Below, in pieces: positions 1 through 5,990 of a stretch of 6,524 nucleotides of DNA (position 1 is its first letter; every line of letters begins with the position of its first letter). Both the position numbers and the translations under genes were made by a program. The stretch is taken from positions 1-6,524 of the forward strand of contig CADCOU010000101.1 in the NCBI GenBank assembly GCA_902803155.1. The letters are read 5' to 3'. This DNA is from an uncultured Lachnospiraceae bacterium (GTDB lineage Bacteria; Bacillota; Clostridia; Lachnospirales; Lachnospiraceae). The notes below the pieces were generated by a model. The model was given only the letters and a program-made list of their open reading frames with translations. It was not told the origin of the DNA and searched no databases.

Positions 1-1
1 A

Positions 2-325
2 GCGAAGGCTTACCTCGTCAACACCGGCTGGAACGGCACCGGCAAGCGTATCTCCATCAAGGATACCCGCGGAATCATCGACGCGATCCTGAACGGAGAC
101 GTGCTCAAGGCTCCGACCAAGAAGATCCCGTACTTCAACCTTGAGGTACCGACCGAGCTTCCCGGCGTAGATCCCGGAATCCTGGATCCGCGTGACACAT
201 ACGAAGATCCGGCACAGTGGGATGAGAAGGCAAAGGATCTTGCAGGCCGCTTCATCAAGAACTTCAAGAAGTATGAAGGCAATGAAGCCGGCAAGGCACT
301 CGTCGCAGCAGGCCCGACACTTTAA
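2..325 (+). CDS. pckA: Phosphoenolpyruvate carboxykinase (ATP), C-terminal part, truncated by window start
   Basis: This is the C-terminal 107 residues of ATP-dependent PEP carboxykinase, a cytosolic enzyme that interconverts oxaloacetate plus ATP with PEP plus CO2 and ADP. It serves gluconeogenesis or, in many anaerobes, runs in the CO2-fixing direction. The fragment opens with AKAYLVNTGWNGTGKRIS; the RISIKDT stretch that follows (fragment residues 16-22) is the conserved adenine-nucleotide-binding segment (Arg, Ile and Thr contacts in the E. coli enzyme). PTELPGVD, ILDPR-TY, the QW-EKA helix and the ending ALVAAGP-L are all typical of the family's C-terminus, so the gene appears to end at its normal place. 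The P-loop, metal-binding residues and start codon lie upstream of the window, so intactness cannot be judged. The frame is open from base 2 to the TAA at 323-325. The ATP type is separated from the unrelated GTP-dependent enzyme by these C-terminal motifs. A hairpin begins 25 bases after the stop. Confidence 0.96.
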   Translation, partial: AKAYLVNTGWNGTGKRISIKDTRGIIDAILNGDVLKAPTKKIPYFNLEVPTELPGVDPGILDPRDTYEDPAQWDEKAKDLAGRFIKNFKKYEGNEAGKALVAAGPTL

Positions 326-350
326 AACGTATATATAATTCAGCAATCCA

Positions 351-384
351 GGAGGCGGATGCGTGGCTGCACGCGTCCGCCTCC
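351..384 (+). terminator. Probable intrinsic terminator of pckA
   Basis: Bases 351-365 pair with 370-384 to form a 15-bp stem with one G-U wobble and a 4-base loop (GCTG). The stem is very GC-rich and starts 25 bases after the pckA stop. The tract behind it is weak (CTTTCA), so termination may be incomplete or helped by a factor, and some read-through into glgX is possible. The stem is clear; its role as a terminator is inferred from position. Confidence 0.75.
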
Positions 385-390
385 CTTTCA

Positions 391-414
391 GCACCTGCAA
401 CACATGCAGGGTGC
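391..414 (+). other. Short hairpin in the pckA-glgX gap
   Basis: GCACCTGCA (391-399) pairs with TGCAGGGTGC (405-414), giving 9 bp with one bulged G and a 5-base loop (ACACA). It has no T-run after it, so it is not a terminator by itself. It lies 46 bases before the glgX start and would be in the leader of any transcript reading into glgX. It may only stabilise or punctuate the RNA; no known regulatory class was recognised. Confidence 0.35.
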
Positions 415-449
415 CCCACTGCTTCTGCAGACGGTGGATAATAAATGTC

Positions 450-456
450 AGAGGGA
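450..456 (+). promoter_or_regulatory. Ribosome binding site that fixes the glgX start
   Basis: AGAGGGA lies 4 bases before the ATG at 461. It is the only good Shine-Dalgarno match near the 5' end of this reading frame and supports 461 over the in-frame upstream ATG at 359, which lies inside the terminator hairpin. Confidence 0.65.
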
Positions 457-460
457 CAGC

Positions 461-2587
461 ATGGGAGAACAGAATCAGAAGCCGAATGTAGATATCGATA
501 TGCTTCGTCCGCGGGAGAGTGTCGCGGGATATGCGGTATGTCCGGGACTCTACGAACAGAACGGAGCCCAGGCGCTGGGTTACAGCGGAGCGGTAAGCTT
601 TACGATCCATTCAGCCGGAGCTACGGCGGTTGAGCTGCTGCTGTTCCACAGGCATGAGAATGTACCATATGCGGTCATTCCGTATCCGAAGGATTACCAT
701 GTCGGAGACGTCTGGTCCATGGTCGTCTTCGAACTTGATATCACACAGTTTGAATATGCTTACCGAGTGGACGGACCCTGGAGACCGGAAAAGGGAATGC
801 TGTTCGACCGCAGGCATGTGCTTCTGGATATATACGCCAAGGCTGTCACCGGTCAGAGGATCTGGGGTGAGCGGCAGACAGAAGAGGGCGTGTATCACGC
901 CAGAGTGGTGCGGCATGCGCATGACTGGGGCGACCATAACCGTGTGAAGATGCCGATGGAGGATATGATCATATATGAACTCCATGTGCGCGGATTCACC
1001 ATGGGAGCGAACTCCGGCGTCCGCTGTCCGGGTACTTTCGAGGGACTCAGGGAAAAGATTCCTTACCTGAAGTGGCTTGGTATCACGGCTGTCGAACTGA
1101 TGCCGATCTTCGAGTTTGACGAGATGCAGGACAACAGGAACTATGAAGGCAAACGCCTCATGGATTACTGGGGTTACAATACGGTCAGCTATTTTGCACC
1201 GAACACCGGCTATACCTCCCGTGAAGAATACAACCGGGAGGGAAGCGAGCTGCGGGATCTGATCCGGGATCTGCATGCAGCAGGGATCCAGGTCATACTC
1301 GATGTCGTGTTCAATCATACTGCGGAAGGCAATGAAGACGGATCCTTTATCAATTTCAAGGGATTTGACAATAATGTGTACTATATGCTGGATCCGGAAG
1401 GGAAATACTATAACTTCTCCGGCTGCGGCAACACCGTTAACTGCAACCATCCGGTCGTTCAGGAAATGATCGTCGAGTGTCTGCATTACTGGACGGTCAA
1501 TTATCATATCGACGGGTTTCGGTTCGATCTGGCCAGCATTCTCGGAAGAAATGAAGATGGTTCACCGATGGAACACCCACCTCTTCTTCAGAGACTTGCG
1601 AAGGATCCTCTGCTTGCGGATGTGAAGCTGATCGCGGAAGCCTGGGACGCGGGCGGCATGTACCAGGTCGGCAGTTTTCCTGCCTGGAACCGCTGGGCGG
1701 AGTGGAACGGCAAGTACAGGGATGACATGAGAGACTTCCTGAAGGGCGGATACTGGGCTGCACCGGAAGCGGCAAAGCGCATGATCGGTTCCCCGGATCT
1801 CTACTCGCCGGATCCCTCCGAGCAGGGCAGAAGCCCGCACGGATATCTCGGGTACAATTCCTCTGTGAATTTCATCACCTGCCACGACGGATTTACCCTG
1901 TATGATCTCTATGCCTATAATGAGAAGCATAATGAGATAAACGGGTGGAATAATACGGATGGGGCGAATGATAACCGAAGCTGGAACTGCGGTGTCGAGG
2001 GACCGACTCTTGACCCGGAGATCGCAGGTCTCAGGCTGAAGATGATGAAAAATGCGATGGCAGCCCTGATGATGAGCCGGGGGACTCCCATGTTCTACGC
2101 GGGGGATGAATTCGCCAATTCACAGTTCGGGAACAACAACGGATACTGTCAGGACAATGAGATCAGCTGGCTGAACTGGAACTACTGCGACCGCAACAGG
2201 GAGATGCTGGAATTTACCAGGGACGTGATCGCATTCCGCAAGGCGCATGACTGTATCCGCAGGGATCTGAAGCCTGCCCGGTGCGGCTTTCCGAATATGT
2301 CCGTTCACGCGGGGACTCCCTGGAACGCACTGGTCACAAAAGAGACGAAGGCGTTCTACGTGGTATATGCCGGGTATGATGAGAGAACCGGTGAAGACGA
2401 CATCGTATGCATAGCGGTCAACGTATTCTGGGAACCGGTTGAGATCACGCTGCCGGATCTTCCGGACGGCTGCAGCTGGCATCTGTATGTCTCAACCGGG
2501 GGAGAGGAACGCGGTATGGCATGGAAGAGAGTTTCCATGCGGCCCCGCTCCGCAGCCATCCTGACTGTGGAGAGATACAGCAGCTGA
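461..2587 (+). CDS. glgX: Glycogen debranching enzyme, GH13 isoamylase/GlgX type
   Basis: A 708-residue glycoside hydrolase family 13 protein that hydrolyses alpha-1,6 branch points of glycogen or limit dextrins in the cytosol, releasing malto-oligosaccharides for phosphorylase and maltodextrin metabolism. Residues about 40-135 look like the N-terminal CBM48/isoamylase beta-sandwich (YSGAVSFTIHSAGATAVELL, then YRVDGPW). The catalytic barrel carries all four GH13 regions: DVVFNH (281-286), GFRFDLAS (352-359, nucleophile Asp356), LIAEAWD (390-396, acid/base Glu393) and FITCHDGF (471-478, Asp476). GYNSSVNFITCHDGFTL and the NNTDGANDNRSWNCG stretch are characteristic of the isoamylase/GlgX/TreX subfamily. 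A small C-terminal beta domain ends at residue 708. Length is normal and there is no signal peptide. The start at 461 follows AGAGGGA; the reading frame stays open upstream to 359, but that part crosses a terminator and does not look like protein of this family. No other glycogen genes are in the window. mnmA starts 10 bases downstream. TreX or isoamylase specificity cannot be excluded from motifs alone. Confidence 0.93.
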   Translation: MGEQNQKPNVDIDMLRPRESVAGYAVCPGLYEQNGAQALGYSGAVSFTIHSAGATAVELLLFHRHENVPYAVIPYPKDYHVGDVWSMVVFELDITQFEYAYRVDGPWRPEKGMLFDRRHVLLDIYAKAVTGQRIWGERQTEEGVYHARVVRHAHDWGDHNRVKMPMEDMIIYELHVRGFTMGANSGVRCPGTFEGLREKIPYLKWLGITAVELMPIFEFDEMQDNRNYEGKRLMDYWGYNTVSYFAPNTGYTSREEYNREGSELRDLIRDLHAAGIQVILDVVFNHTAEGNEDGSFINFKGFDNNVYYMLDPEGKYYNFSGCGNTVNCNHPVVQEMIVECLHYWTVNYHIDGFRFDLASILGRNEDGSPMEHPPLLQRLAKDPLLADVKLIAEAWDAGGMYQVGSFPAWNRWAEWNGKYRDDMRDFLKGGYWAAPEAAKRMIGSPDLYSPDPSEQGRSPHGYLGYNSSVNFITCHDGFTLYDLYAYNEKHNEINGWNNTDGANDNRSWNCGVEGPTLDPEIAGLRLKMMKNAMAALMMSRGTPMFYAGDEFANSQFGNNNGYCQDNEISWLNWNYCDRNREMLEFTRDVIAFRKAHDCIRRDLKPARCGFPNMSVHAGTPWNALVTKETKAFYVVYAGYDERTGEDDIVCIAVNVFWEPVEITLPDLPDGCSWHLYVSTGGEERGMAWKRVSMRPRSAAILTVERYSS

Positions 2588-2592
2588 GGTGA
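2586..2592 (+). promoter_or_regulatory. Ribosome binding site of mnmA, overlapping the glgX stop codon
   Basis: GAGGTGA is a near-ideal Shine-Dalgarno sequence. Its first two bases are the last two of the glgX TGA, and it sits 5 bases before the ATG at 2598. It decides against the in-frame GTG at 2589, which is part of the site itself and has no ribosome binding site of its own. Confidence 0.85.
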
Positions 2593-2597
2593 CCAGT

Positions 2598-3719
2598 ATG
2601 AAAAAGAAGGCATTGATTGCCATGAGCGGCGGCGTAGACAGTTCTGTTGCCGCTGCAATGATGGCGGAAATGGGATATGACTGTATCGGATGTACGATGA
2701 AGCTCTATGAAGGAGCGGAAGATGATACAGACAGAAAAGGTACCTGCTGCAGCCTCAATGATACCAGTGACGCCAGGGCGGTGGCATACCGGCTGGGCAT
2801 GCCGTATTACGTATTCAATTTTCAGGACGAATTCAGATCGAAAGTAATCGATAAGTTTGTCGATGAATACGAAAACGGCAGGACACCAAATCCATGTATC
2901 GACTGCAATCGATATATGAAATTCGGAAAGCTTTTTATCCGTGCTGAAGAACTGGGCTGCGACACCGTCGTGACCGGCCATTACGCCCGGATCCGGTACG
3001 ATGAGAAGAGCGGACGCTGGCAGCTGCTTCGCTCCGCAAACAGGGAGAAAGACCAGACGTATGTGTTGTACGCGATGACGCAGGAGCAGCTGGCGCATAC
3101 CTGCTTTCCGCTTGGAGAATTCGAGGATAAGGAAAAGGTCCGGGAGACAGCGGAGAGATACGGTTTCCGCAATGCACAGAAGCCCGATTCGCAGGACATC
3201 TGCTTTGTCAGGAACCAGAGCTATGCTGACTATATAAGGGAGAAGACCGGGAAGGATTATCCGCCGGGAAACTTTGTGGATGAAGAAGGACATGTGCTCG
3301 GAGAGCACAGAGGACTCATCCGCTATACGATCGGACAGCGTAAGGGACTGGGGCTCGCGCTCCCGCAGCCGATGTTCGTAAAACGCAAAGACATGGAGCG
3401 GAACGAAGTCGTCCTGACACTGCATGACGGATTGTTCTCCGACCGTCTGGTCGCGGAAGATTTCAACTGGATCTGGGCTGAGAACTGGCAGCAGATCGCC
3501 GGCAAGGACACAGATGCGCCTGAGACCGGGACACAGCTGGAAGTCACGGCAAAACCACGCTATCGCGCAGAGGAAGCTCCTGCAACGGCCAGGGTGCTGG
3601 ATGGAGGAAAAGTGGAGATCCTGTTCCATGAACCGCAGCGGGCACTGACCACAGGACAGGCAGTTGTGTTGTACAGTGGAGACATAATGGTGGGCGGCGG
3701 CACTATTACAGAGGTATAG
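2598..3719 (+). CDS. mnmA: tRNA-specific 2-thiouridylase MnmA
   Basis: A complete 373-residue cytosolic enzyme (E. coli MnmA has 368) that activates C2 of the wobble uridine U34 by adenylation and replaces its oxygen with sulfur in tRNA-Lys, -Glu and -Gln, supporting accurate decoding. The N-terminal PP-loop ATP pyrophosphatase motif SGGVDSS is at residues 10-16. NPCIDCNRYMKFG (98-110) and SQDICFV (198-204) hold the conserved Cys103 and Cys202, matching catalytic Cys102 and Cys199 of E. coli. GHYAR (127-131), KDQTYVLY (151-158) and YTIGQRKGLG (243-252) are further family signatures, and the C-terminal part forms the usual beta-barrel domains. Cys100, where E. coli has Asp99, gives a CxxC...C set like that seen in [4Fe-4S]-dependent U34 thiolases. 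The start at 2598 is set by GAGGTGA 5 bases upstream. It probably shares a transcript with glgX, since no promoter fits in the 10-base gap. No cysteine desulfurase (IscS/NifS-like sulfur donor) gene is nearby. A terminator follows 72 bases after the stop. Confidence 0.96.
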   Translation: MKKKALIAMSGGVDSSVAAAMMAEMGYDCIGCTMKLYEGAEDDTDRKGTCCSLNDTSDARAVAYRLGMPYYVFNFQDEFRSKVIDKFVDEYENGRTPNPCIDCNRYMKFGKLFIRAEELGCDTVVTGHYARIRYDEKSGRWQLLRSANREKDQTYVLYAMTQEQLAHTCFPLGEFEDKEKVRETAERYGFRNAQKPDSQDICFVRNQSYADYIREKTGKDYPPGNFVDEEGHVLGEHRGLIRYTIGQRKGLGLALPQPMFVKRKDMERNEVVLTLHDGLFSDRLVAEDFNWIWAENWQQIAGKDTDAPETGTQLEVTAKPRYRAEEAPATARVLDGGKVEILFHEPQRALTTGQAVVLYSGDIMVGGGTITEV

Positions 3720-3791
3720 ACATCGTTTGAAGAGGATGAAATAATTCTGTCAGACAAACAATGTGAGTGATTCCGAATAGGACTCAGAACG

Positions 3792-3822
3792 ATCCCCCGG
3801 AGGGTGCAATCCTCCGGGGGAT
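3792..3822 (+). terminator. Intrinsic terminator after mnmA
   Basis: ATCCCCCGGAGG (3792-3803) and its exact complement (3811-3822) form a perfect 12-bp stem with a 7-base loop (GTGCAAT), followed by GCTTTCAT. The T-tract is short, but the stem is very stable and lies between mnmA and the uvrB promoter, so it probably ends the glgX-mnmA transcript and insulates the SOS-controlled unit. Confidence 0.85.
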
Positions 3823-3846
3823 GCTTTCATATAGACACGACAGAAC

Positions 3847-3860
3847 AGAACAAATGTTTG
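3847..3860 (+). promoter_or_regulatory. LexA (DinR) SOS box upstream of uvrB
   Basis: The site reads AGAACAAATGTTTG. Against the symmetric Gram-positive SOS box CGAAC-N4-GTTCG it matches 8 of 10 defined positions; against the looser Bacillus consensus CGAACRNRYGTTYG it matches 13 of 14. Its last three bases overlap the -35 hexamer, so a bound LexA dimer would block RNA polymerase. uvrBA is a known SOS operon in Bacillus subtilis, which supports the call. LexA binding itself is inferred. Confidence 0.8.
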
Positions 3861-3886
3861 CATGCGGCCGGCGTACATGGTATACT
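3858..3886 (+). promoter_or_regulatory. SigA-type promoter of the uvrBA operon, extended -10
   Basis: The -35 element TTGCAT (3858-3863) is separated by exactly 17 bases from the -10 element TATACT (3881-3886). The -10 matches TATAAT at 5 of 6 positions and is preceded by TGG (3878-3880), giving the extended -10 TGn motif that can make up for the weak -35 (3 of 6). Transcription would start near 3893, giving a leader of about 75 bases. Confidence 0.82.
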
Positions 3887-3900
3887 GTGTAGGTTCACAG
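3885..3900 (+). other. Short palindrome across the predicted uvrB transcription start
   Basis: CTGTG (3885-3889) and CACAG (3896-3900) form an exact inverted repeat with a 6-base spacer (TAGGTT). It overlaps the end of the -10 element and the expected start site. It could be an operator half-site pair or chance; it does not fit the CRP consensus spacing. Confidence 0.3.
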
Positions 3901-3923
3901 GACTGCAGAAGGATAGAAGATTC

Positions 3924-3950
3924 AAGTCAGTTTCAGGACTTAAACCTGAA
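3924..3950 (+). other. Possible H-type pseudoknot or alternative hairpins in the uvrB leader
   Basis: AAGTC (3924-3928) can pair with GACTT (3937-3941), while TTCAGG (3932-3937) can pair with CCTGAA (3945-3950). The two stems interleave: each one's loop holds one arm of the other, and they share only base 3937. They could therefore form together as a small pseudoknot or compete as alternatives. The structure ends 6 bases before the GGGA (3957-3960) that probably serves as the uvrB ribosome binding site. The pairing is read directly from the sequence; formation and function are inference. It does not match a riboswitch class I recognise. Confidence 0.3.
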
Positions 3951-3968
3951 GAGAACGGGAAATCACAT

Positions 3969-5951
3969 ATGGACTTCAGATTACACTCAGATTACCAGCC
4001 AACCGGCGATCAGCCGGAAGCGATAGAGGCTCTGACCGAAGGATTCCGGCAGGGTAACCAGGCGCAGACACTGCTCGGCGTTACCGGTTCCGGCAAGACC
4101 TTCACGATGGCGAATGTCATACAGAATCTGCAGAAGCCGACTCTGGTGATTGCGCACAACAAGACGCTCGCAGCCCAGCTCTACGGAGAATTTAAAGAGT
4201 TCTTTCCCGAGAACGCAGTGGAGTACTTCGTATCCTATTACGATTACTATCAGCCTGAGGCATATGTTCCGCAGACAGATACCTATATCGAAAAGGATGC
4301 TTCGACCAATGAGGAGATCGACATGCTCCGCCTGTCGGCTACAGCTTCGCTTGTCGGGAGGAAGGATGTCATTGTGGTAGCTTCCGTCTCGTGTATCTAC
4401 GGCCTCGGCAGCCCCATTGATTTCAAGGAGATGGCTCTGTATCTCCGTGTCGGCGAAGAGCGTGACCGCAATGAGATCCTGAAGAAACTGATCTCCCTGA
4501 ACTATGACAGGAGCGACGTCGATTTTCACCGTTCCACATTCCGGGTGCGGGGGGATGTTCTGGACATTTTTCCCGCAGACACTGATAACTTCGCCTACAG
4601 AGTCGAATTCTTCGGGGATGAGATCGATCGCATCACGCAGATCGATCCGCTGACCGGGTACGCAAAGAGCGTAGTCAGTTTCATCGCCGTATTTCCTGCC
4701 TCTCACTATGTCACGCCTGCGGAGAAAGTACAGGAAGCGATCCGCGGGATCGAAGAGGAACTGGAGATTCAGGTGAAGCATTTCCGTGCCGAAGACAAGC
4801 TGCTGGAAGCGCAGAGGATCTCCGAGCGCACCAACTATGACATAGAGATGCTCCGGGAGACCGGATTCTGCTCGGGTATCGAGAATTATTCCAGGCATAT
4901 GGACGGAAGGGCGCCGGGAACGCCGCCCCAGACGCTGCTTGATTATTTCCCGGACGAGTTCCTGATCATAATCGACGAGTCTCATATGACGCTCCCGCAG
5001 CTGCGCGCCATGTATAACGGAGACCAGTCCCGCAAGTCAACGCTGGTCGAGTATGGGTTCCGCCTTCCGAGCGCGAAGGACAACAGACCGCTCCGGTTTG
5101 AGGAGTTCGAGCAGAAGATCGACCAGATTATGTTTGTTTCTGCAACTCCGGGACCGTATGAAGAAGAGCACGAACTGATGCGCACGGAGCAGATCATACG
5201 TCCGACCGGCCTCCTGGACCCGGCAGTCGATGTGCGTCCGGTTGCAGGGCAGGTGGACGATCTCGTGGGCGAGATCAACAAAGAGACCGCAAAGGGCAAT
5301 AAAGTACTGGTCACGACACTGACCAAGCGCATGGCTGAGGATCTGACCGATTATCTGAAGGATGTAGGGATCCGTGTCCAGTATCTGCACTCTGACATCG
5401 ATACGCTGGAGCGTTCGAAGATCATCCGGGATATGCGGCTGAACGTATTTGATGTTCTGGTCGGTATCAATCTCCTGAGAGAGGGTCTCGACATACCGGA
5501 GATCACCCTGGTGGCAATCCTGGATGCGGACAAGGAGGGCTTCCTCCGCTCGGAGACTTCCCTGATCCAGACGATCGGAAGAGCCGCGCGTAATTCGGAC
5601 GGCCATGTCATCATGTATGCGGATACGGTCACCGAATCCATGGACAAGGCAATAAGCGAAACGAATCGCAGAAGAACCGCCCAGCAGAAGTACAATGAAC
5701 AGCATGGCATCACGCCGACCACGATCCAGAAGAAGGTCCGCGACCTGATCGCAATCTCAAAGGATATCGCGAAGTCGGAAGCTACTTTGGAGAAGGATCC
5801 GGAGTCCATGAGCAGGAAGGAACTGGAGAACCTGATCAAAGACATTGAGAAGCAGATGAGGAAGGCTGCCGCGGACCTGAACTTTGAGGCTGCAGCGCAG
5901 CTGCGCGACCAGATGATCGACCTGAAGAAGCATCTGCAGGAGATGGATTAA
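3969..5951 (+). CDS. uvrB: Excinuclease ABC subunit UvrB
   Basis: Complete 660-residue UvrB, the helicase-like damage-verification subunit of nucleotide excision repair. UvrA2 loads it onto damaged DNA; it opens the strands with a beta-hairpin and then recruits UvrC for the dual incisions. Motifs in order: PTGDQPEAI (Q-motif region, 11-19), Walker A GVTGSGKT (37-44), IAHNKTLAAQ (61-70), the beta-hairpin YYDYYQPEAYVP (90-101) that clamps DNA, the Walker B/DEAD-like IDESH (335-339), SATPG (391-395), INLLREGLDIPE (500-511) and motif VI QTIGRAARN (534-542). The C-terminal UVR domain (about 618-656, with LNFEAAAQLRDQ) is the UvrC-binding coiled-coil hairpin. Length equals that usual for Bacillota. 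The ATG at 3969 matches the family N-terminus (MDFRLHSDYQPTGDQP) and has a weak GGGA site 8 bases upstream; the frame stays open back to a GTG at 3804, but that lies in the mnmA terminator and upstream of the promoter. A LexA box and promoter lie upstream; uvrA follows after 39 bases. Confidence 0.98.
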   Translation: MDFRLHSDYQPTGDQPEAIEALTEGFRQGNQAQTLLGVTGSGKTFTMANVIQNLQKPTLVIAHNKTLAAQLYGEFKEFFPENAVEYFVSYYDYYQPEAYVPQTDTYIEKDASTNEEIDMLRLSATASLVGRKDVIVVASVSCIYGLGSPIDFKEMALYLRVGEERDRNEILKKLISLNYDRSDVDFHRSTFRVRGDVLDIFPADTDNFAYRVEFFGDEIDRITQIDPLTGYAKSVVSFIAVFPASHYVTPAEKVQEAIRGIEEELEIQVKHFRAEDKLLEAQRISERTNYDIEMLRETGFCSGIENYSRHMDGRAPGTPPQTLLDYFPDEFLIIIDESHMTLPQLRAMYNGDQSRKSTLVEYGFRLPSAKDNRPLRFEEFEQKIDQIMFVSATPGPYEEEHELMRTEQIIRPTGLLDPAVDVRPVAGQVDDLVGEINKETAKGNKVLVTTLTKRMAEDLTDYLKDVGIRVQYLHSDIDTLERSKIIRDMRLNVFDVLVGINLLREGLDIPEITLVAILDADKEGFLRSETSLIQTIGRAARNSDGHVIMYADTVTESMDKAISETNRRRTAQQKYNEQHGITPTTIQKKVRDLIAISKDIAKSEATLEKDPESMSRKELENLIKDIEKQMRKAAADLNFEAAAQLRDQMIDLKKHLQEMD

Positions 5952-5980
5952 GTCAGCAGAGTTCGCGGAAGACTGTGAAG

Positions 5981-5985
5981 AGAGG
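5981..5985 (+). promoter_or_regulatory. Ribosome binding site of uvrA
   Basis: AGAGG, 5 bases before the ATG at 5991, lies in the 39-base uvrB-uvrA gap. The gap holds no hairpin terminator or promoter that I could see, which supports one uvrBA transcript. Confidence 0.75.
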
Positions 5986-5990
5986 TATAT

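Noticed and set aside
437..442. GATAAT as a -10 element for glgX
   Set aside because: No -35 match lies 16-18 bases upstream, and transcription would start around 449, leaving no room for the ribosome binding site at 450-456 to be used normally.
359..460. N-terminal extension of the glgX reading frame by 34 codons to an ATG at 359
   Set aside because: The ATG is inside the terminator hairpin, has no ribosome binding site of its own, and the added residues (Pro-, Gln- and Cys-rich) do not resemble the family; AGAGGGA before 461 marks the start.
611..1507. 298-codon open frame on the minus strand opposite glgX
   Set aside because: Shadow of glgX; no recognisable domains, and the sense strand carries clear GH13 motifs through the same bases.
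2445..3629. 394-codon open frame on the minus strand opposite mnmA and the end of glgX
   Set aside because: It lies wholly opposite well-identified genes, its translation has no recognisable domain, and it is Cys-, His- and Arg-rich as expected for an antisense shadow of moderate-GC coding sequence.
3732..3745. Mini-ORF after mnmA (GAGG close to ATGAAATAA)
   Set aside because: It codes only two residues before the stop; nothing supports a real product.
3886..3899. CRP-like site TGTG...CACA near the uvrB start
   Set aside because: The spacing between the arms is 6 bases, not the 8 between TGTG and CACA in the CRP consensus, and CRP-type control of uvrBA in this group is not expected.
3804..3968. 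N-terminal extension of uvrB by 55 codons to a GTG at 3804
   Set aside because: The GTG is in the loop of the mnmA terminator and the stretch contains the SOS box and promoter; the ATG at 3969 gives the normal UvrB N-terminus and length.
3987..4985. 332-codon open frame on the minus strand opposite uvrB
   Set aside because: Shadow of uvrB; no family motif, no promoter or ribosome binding site seen upstream of it.
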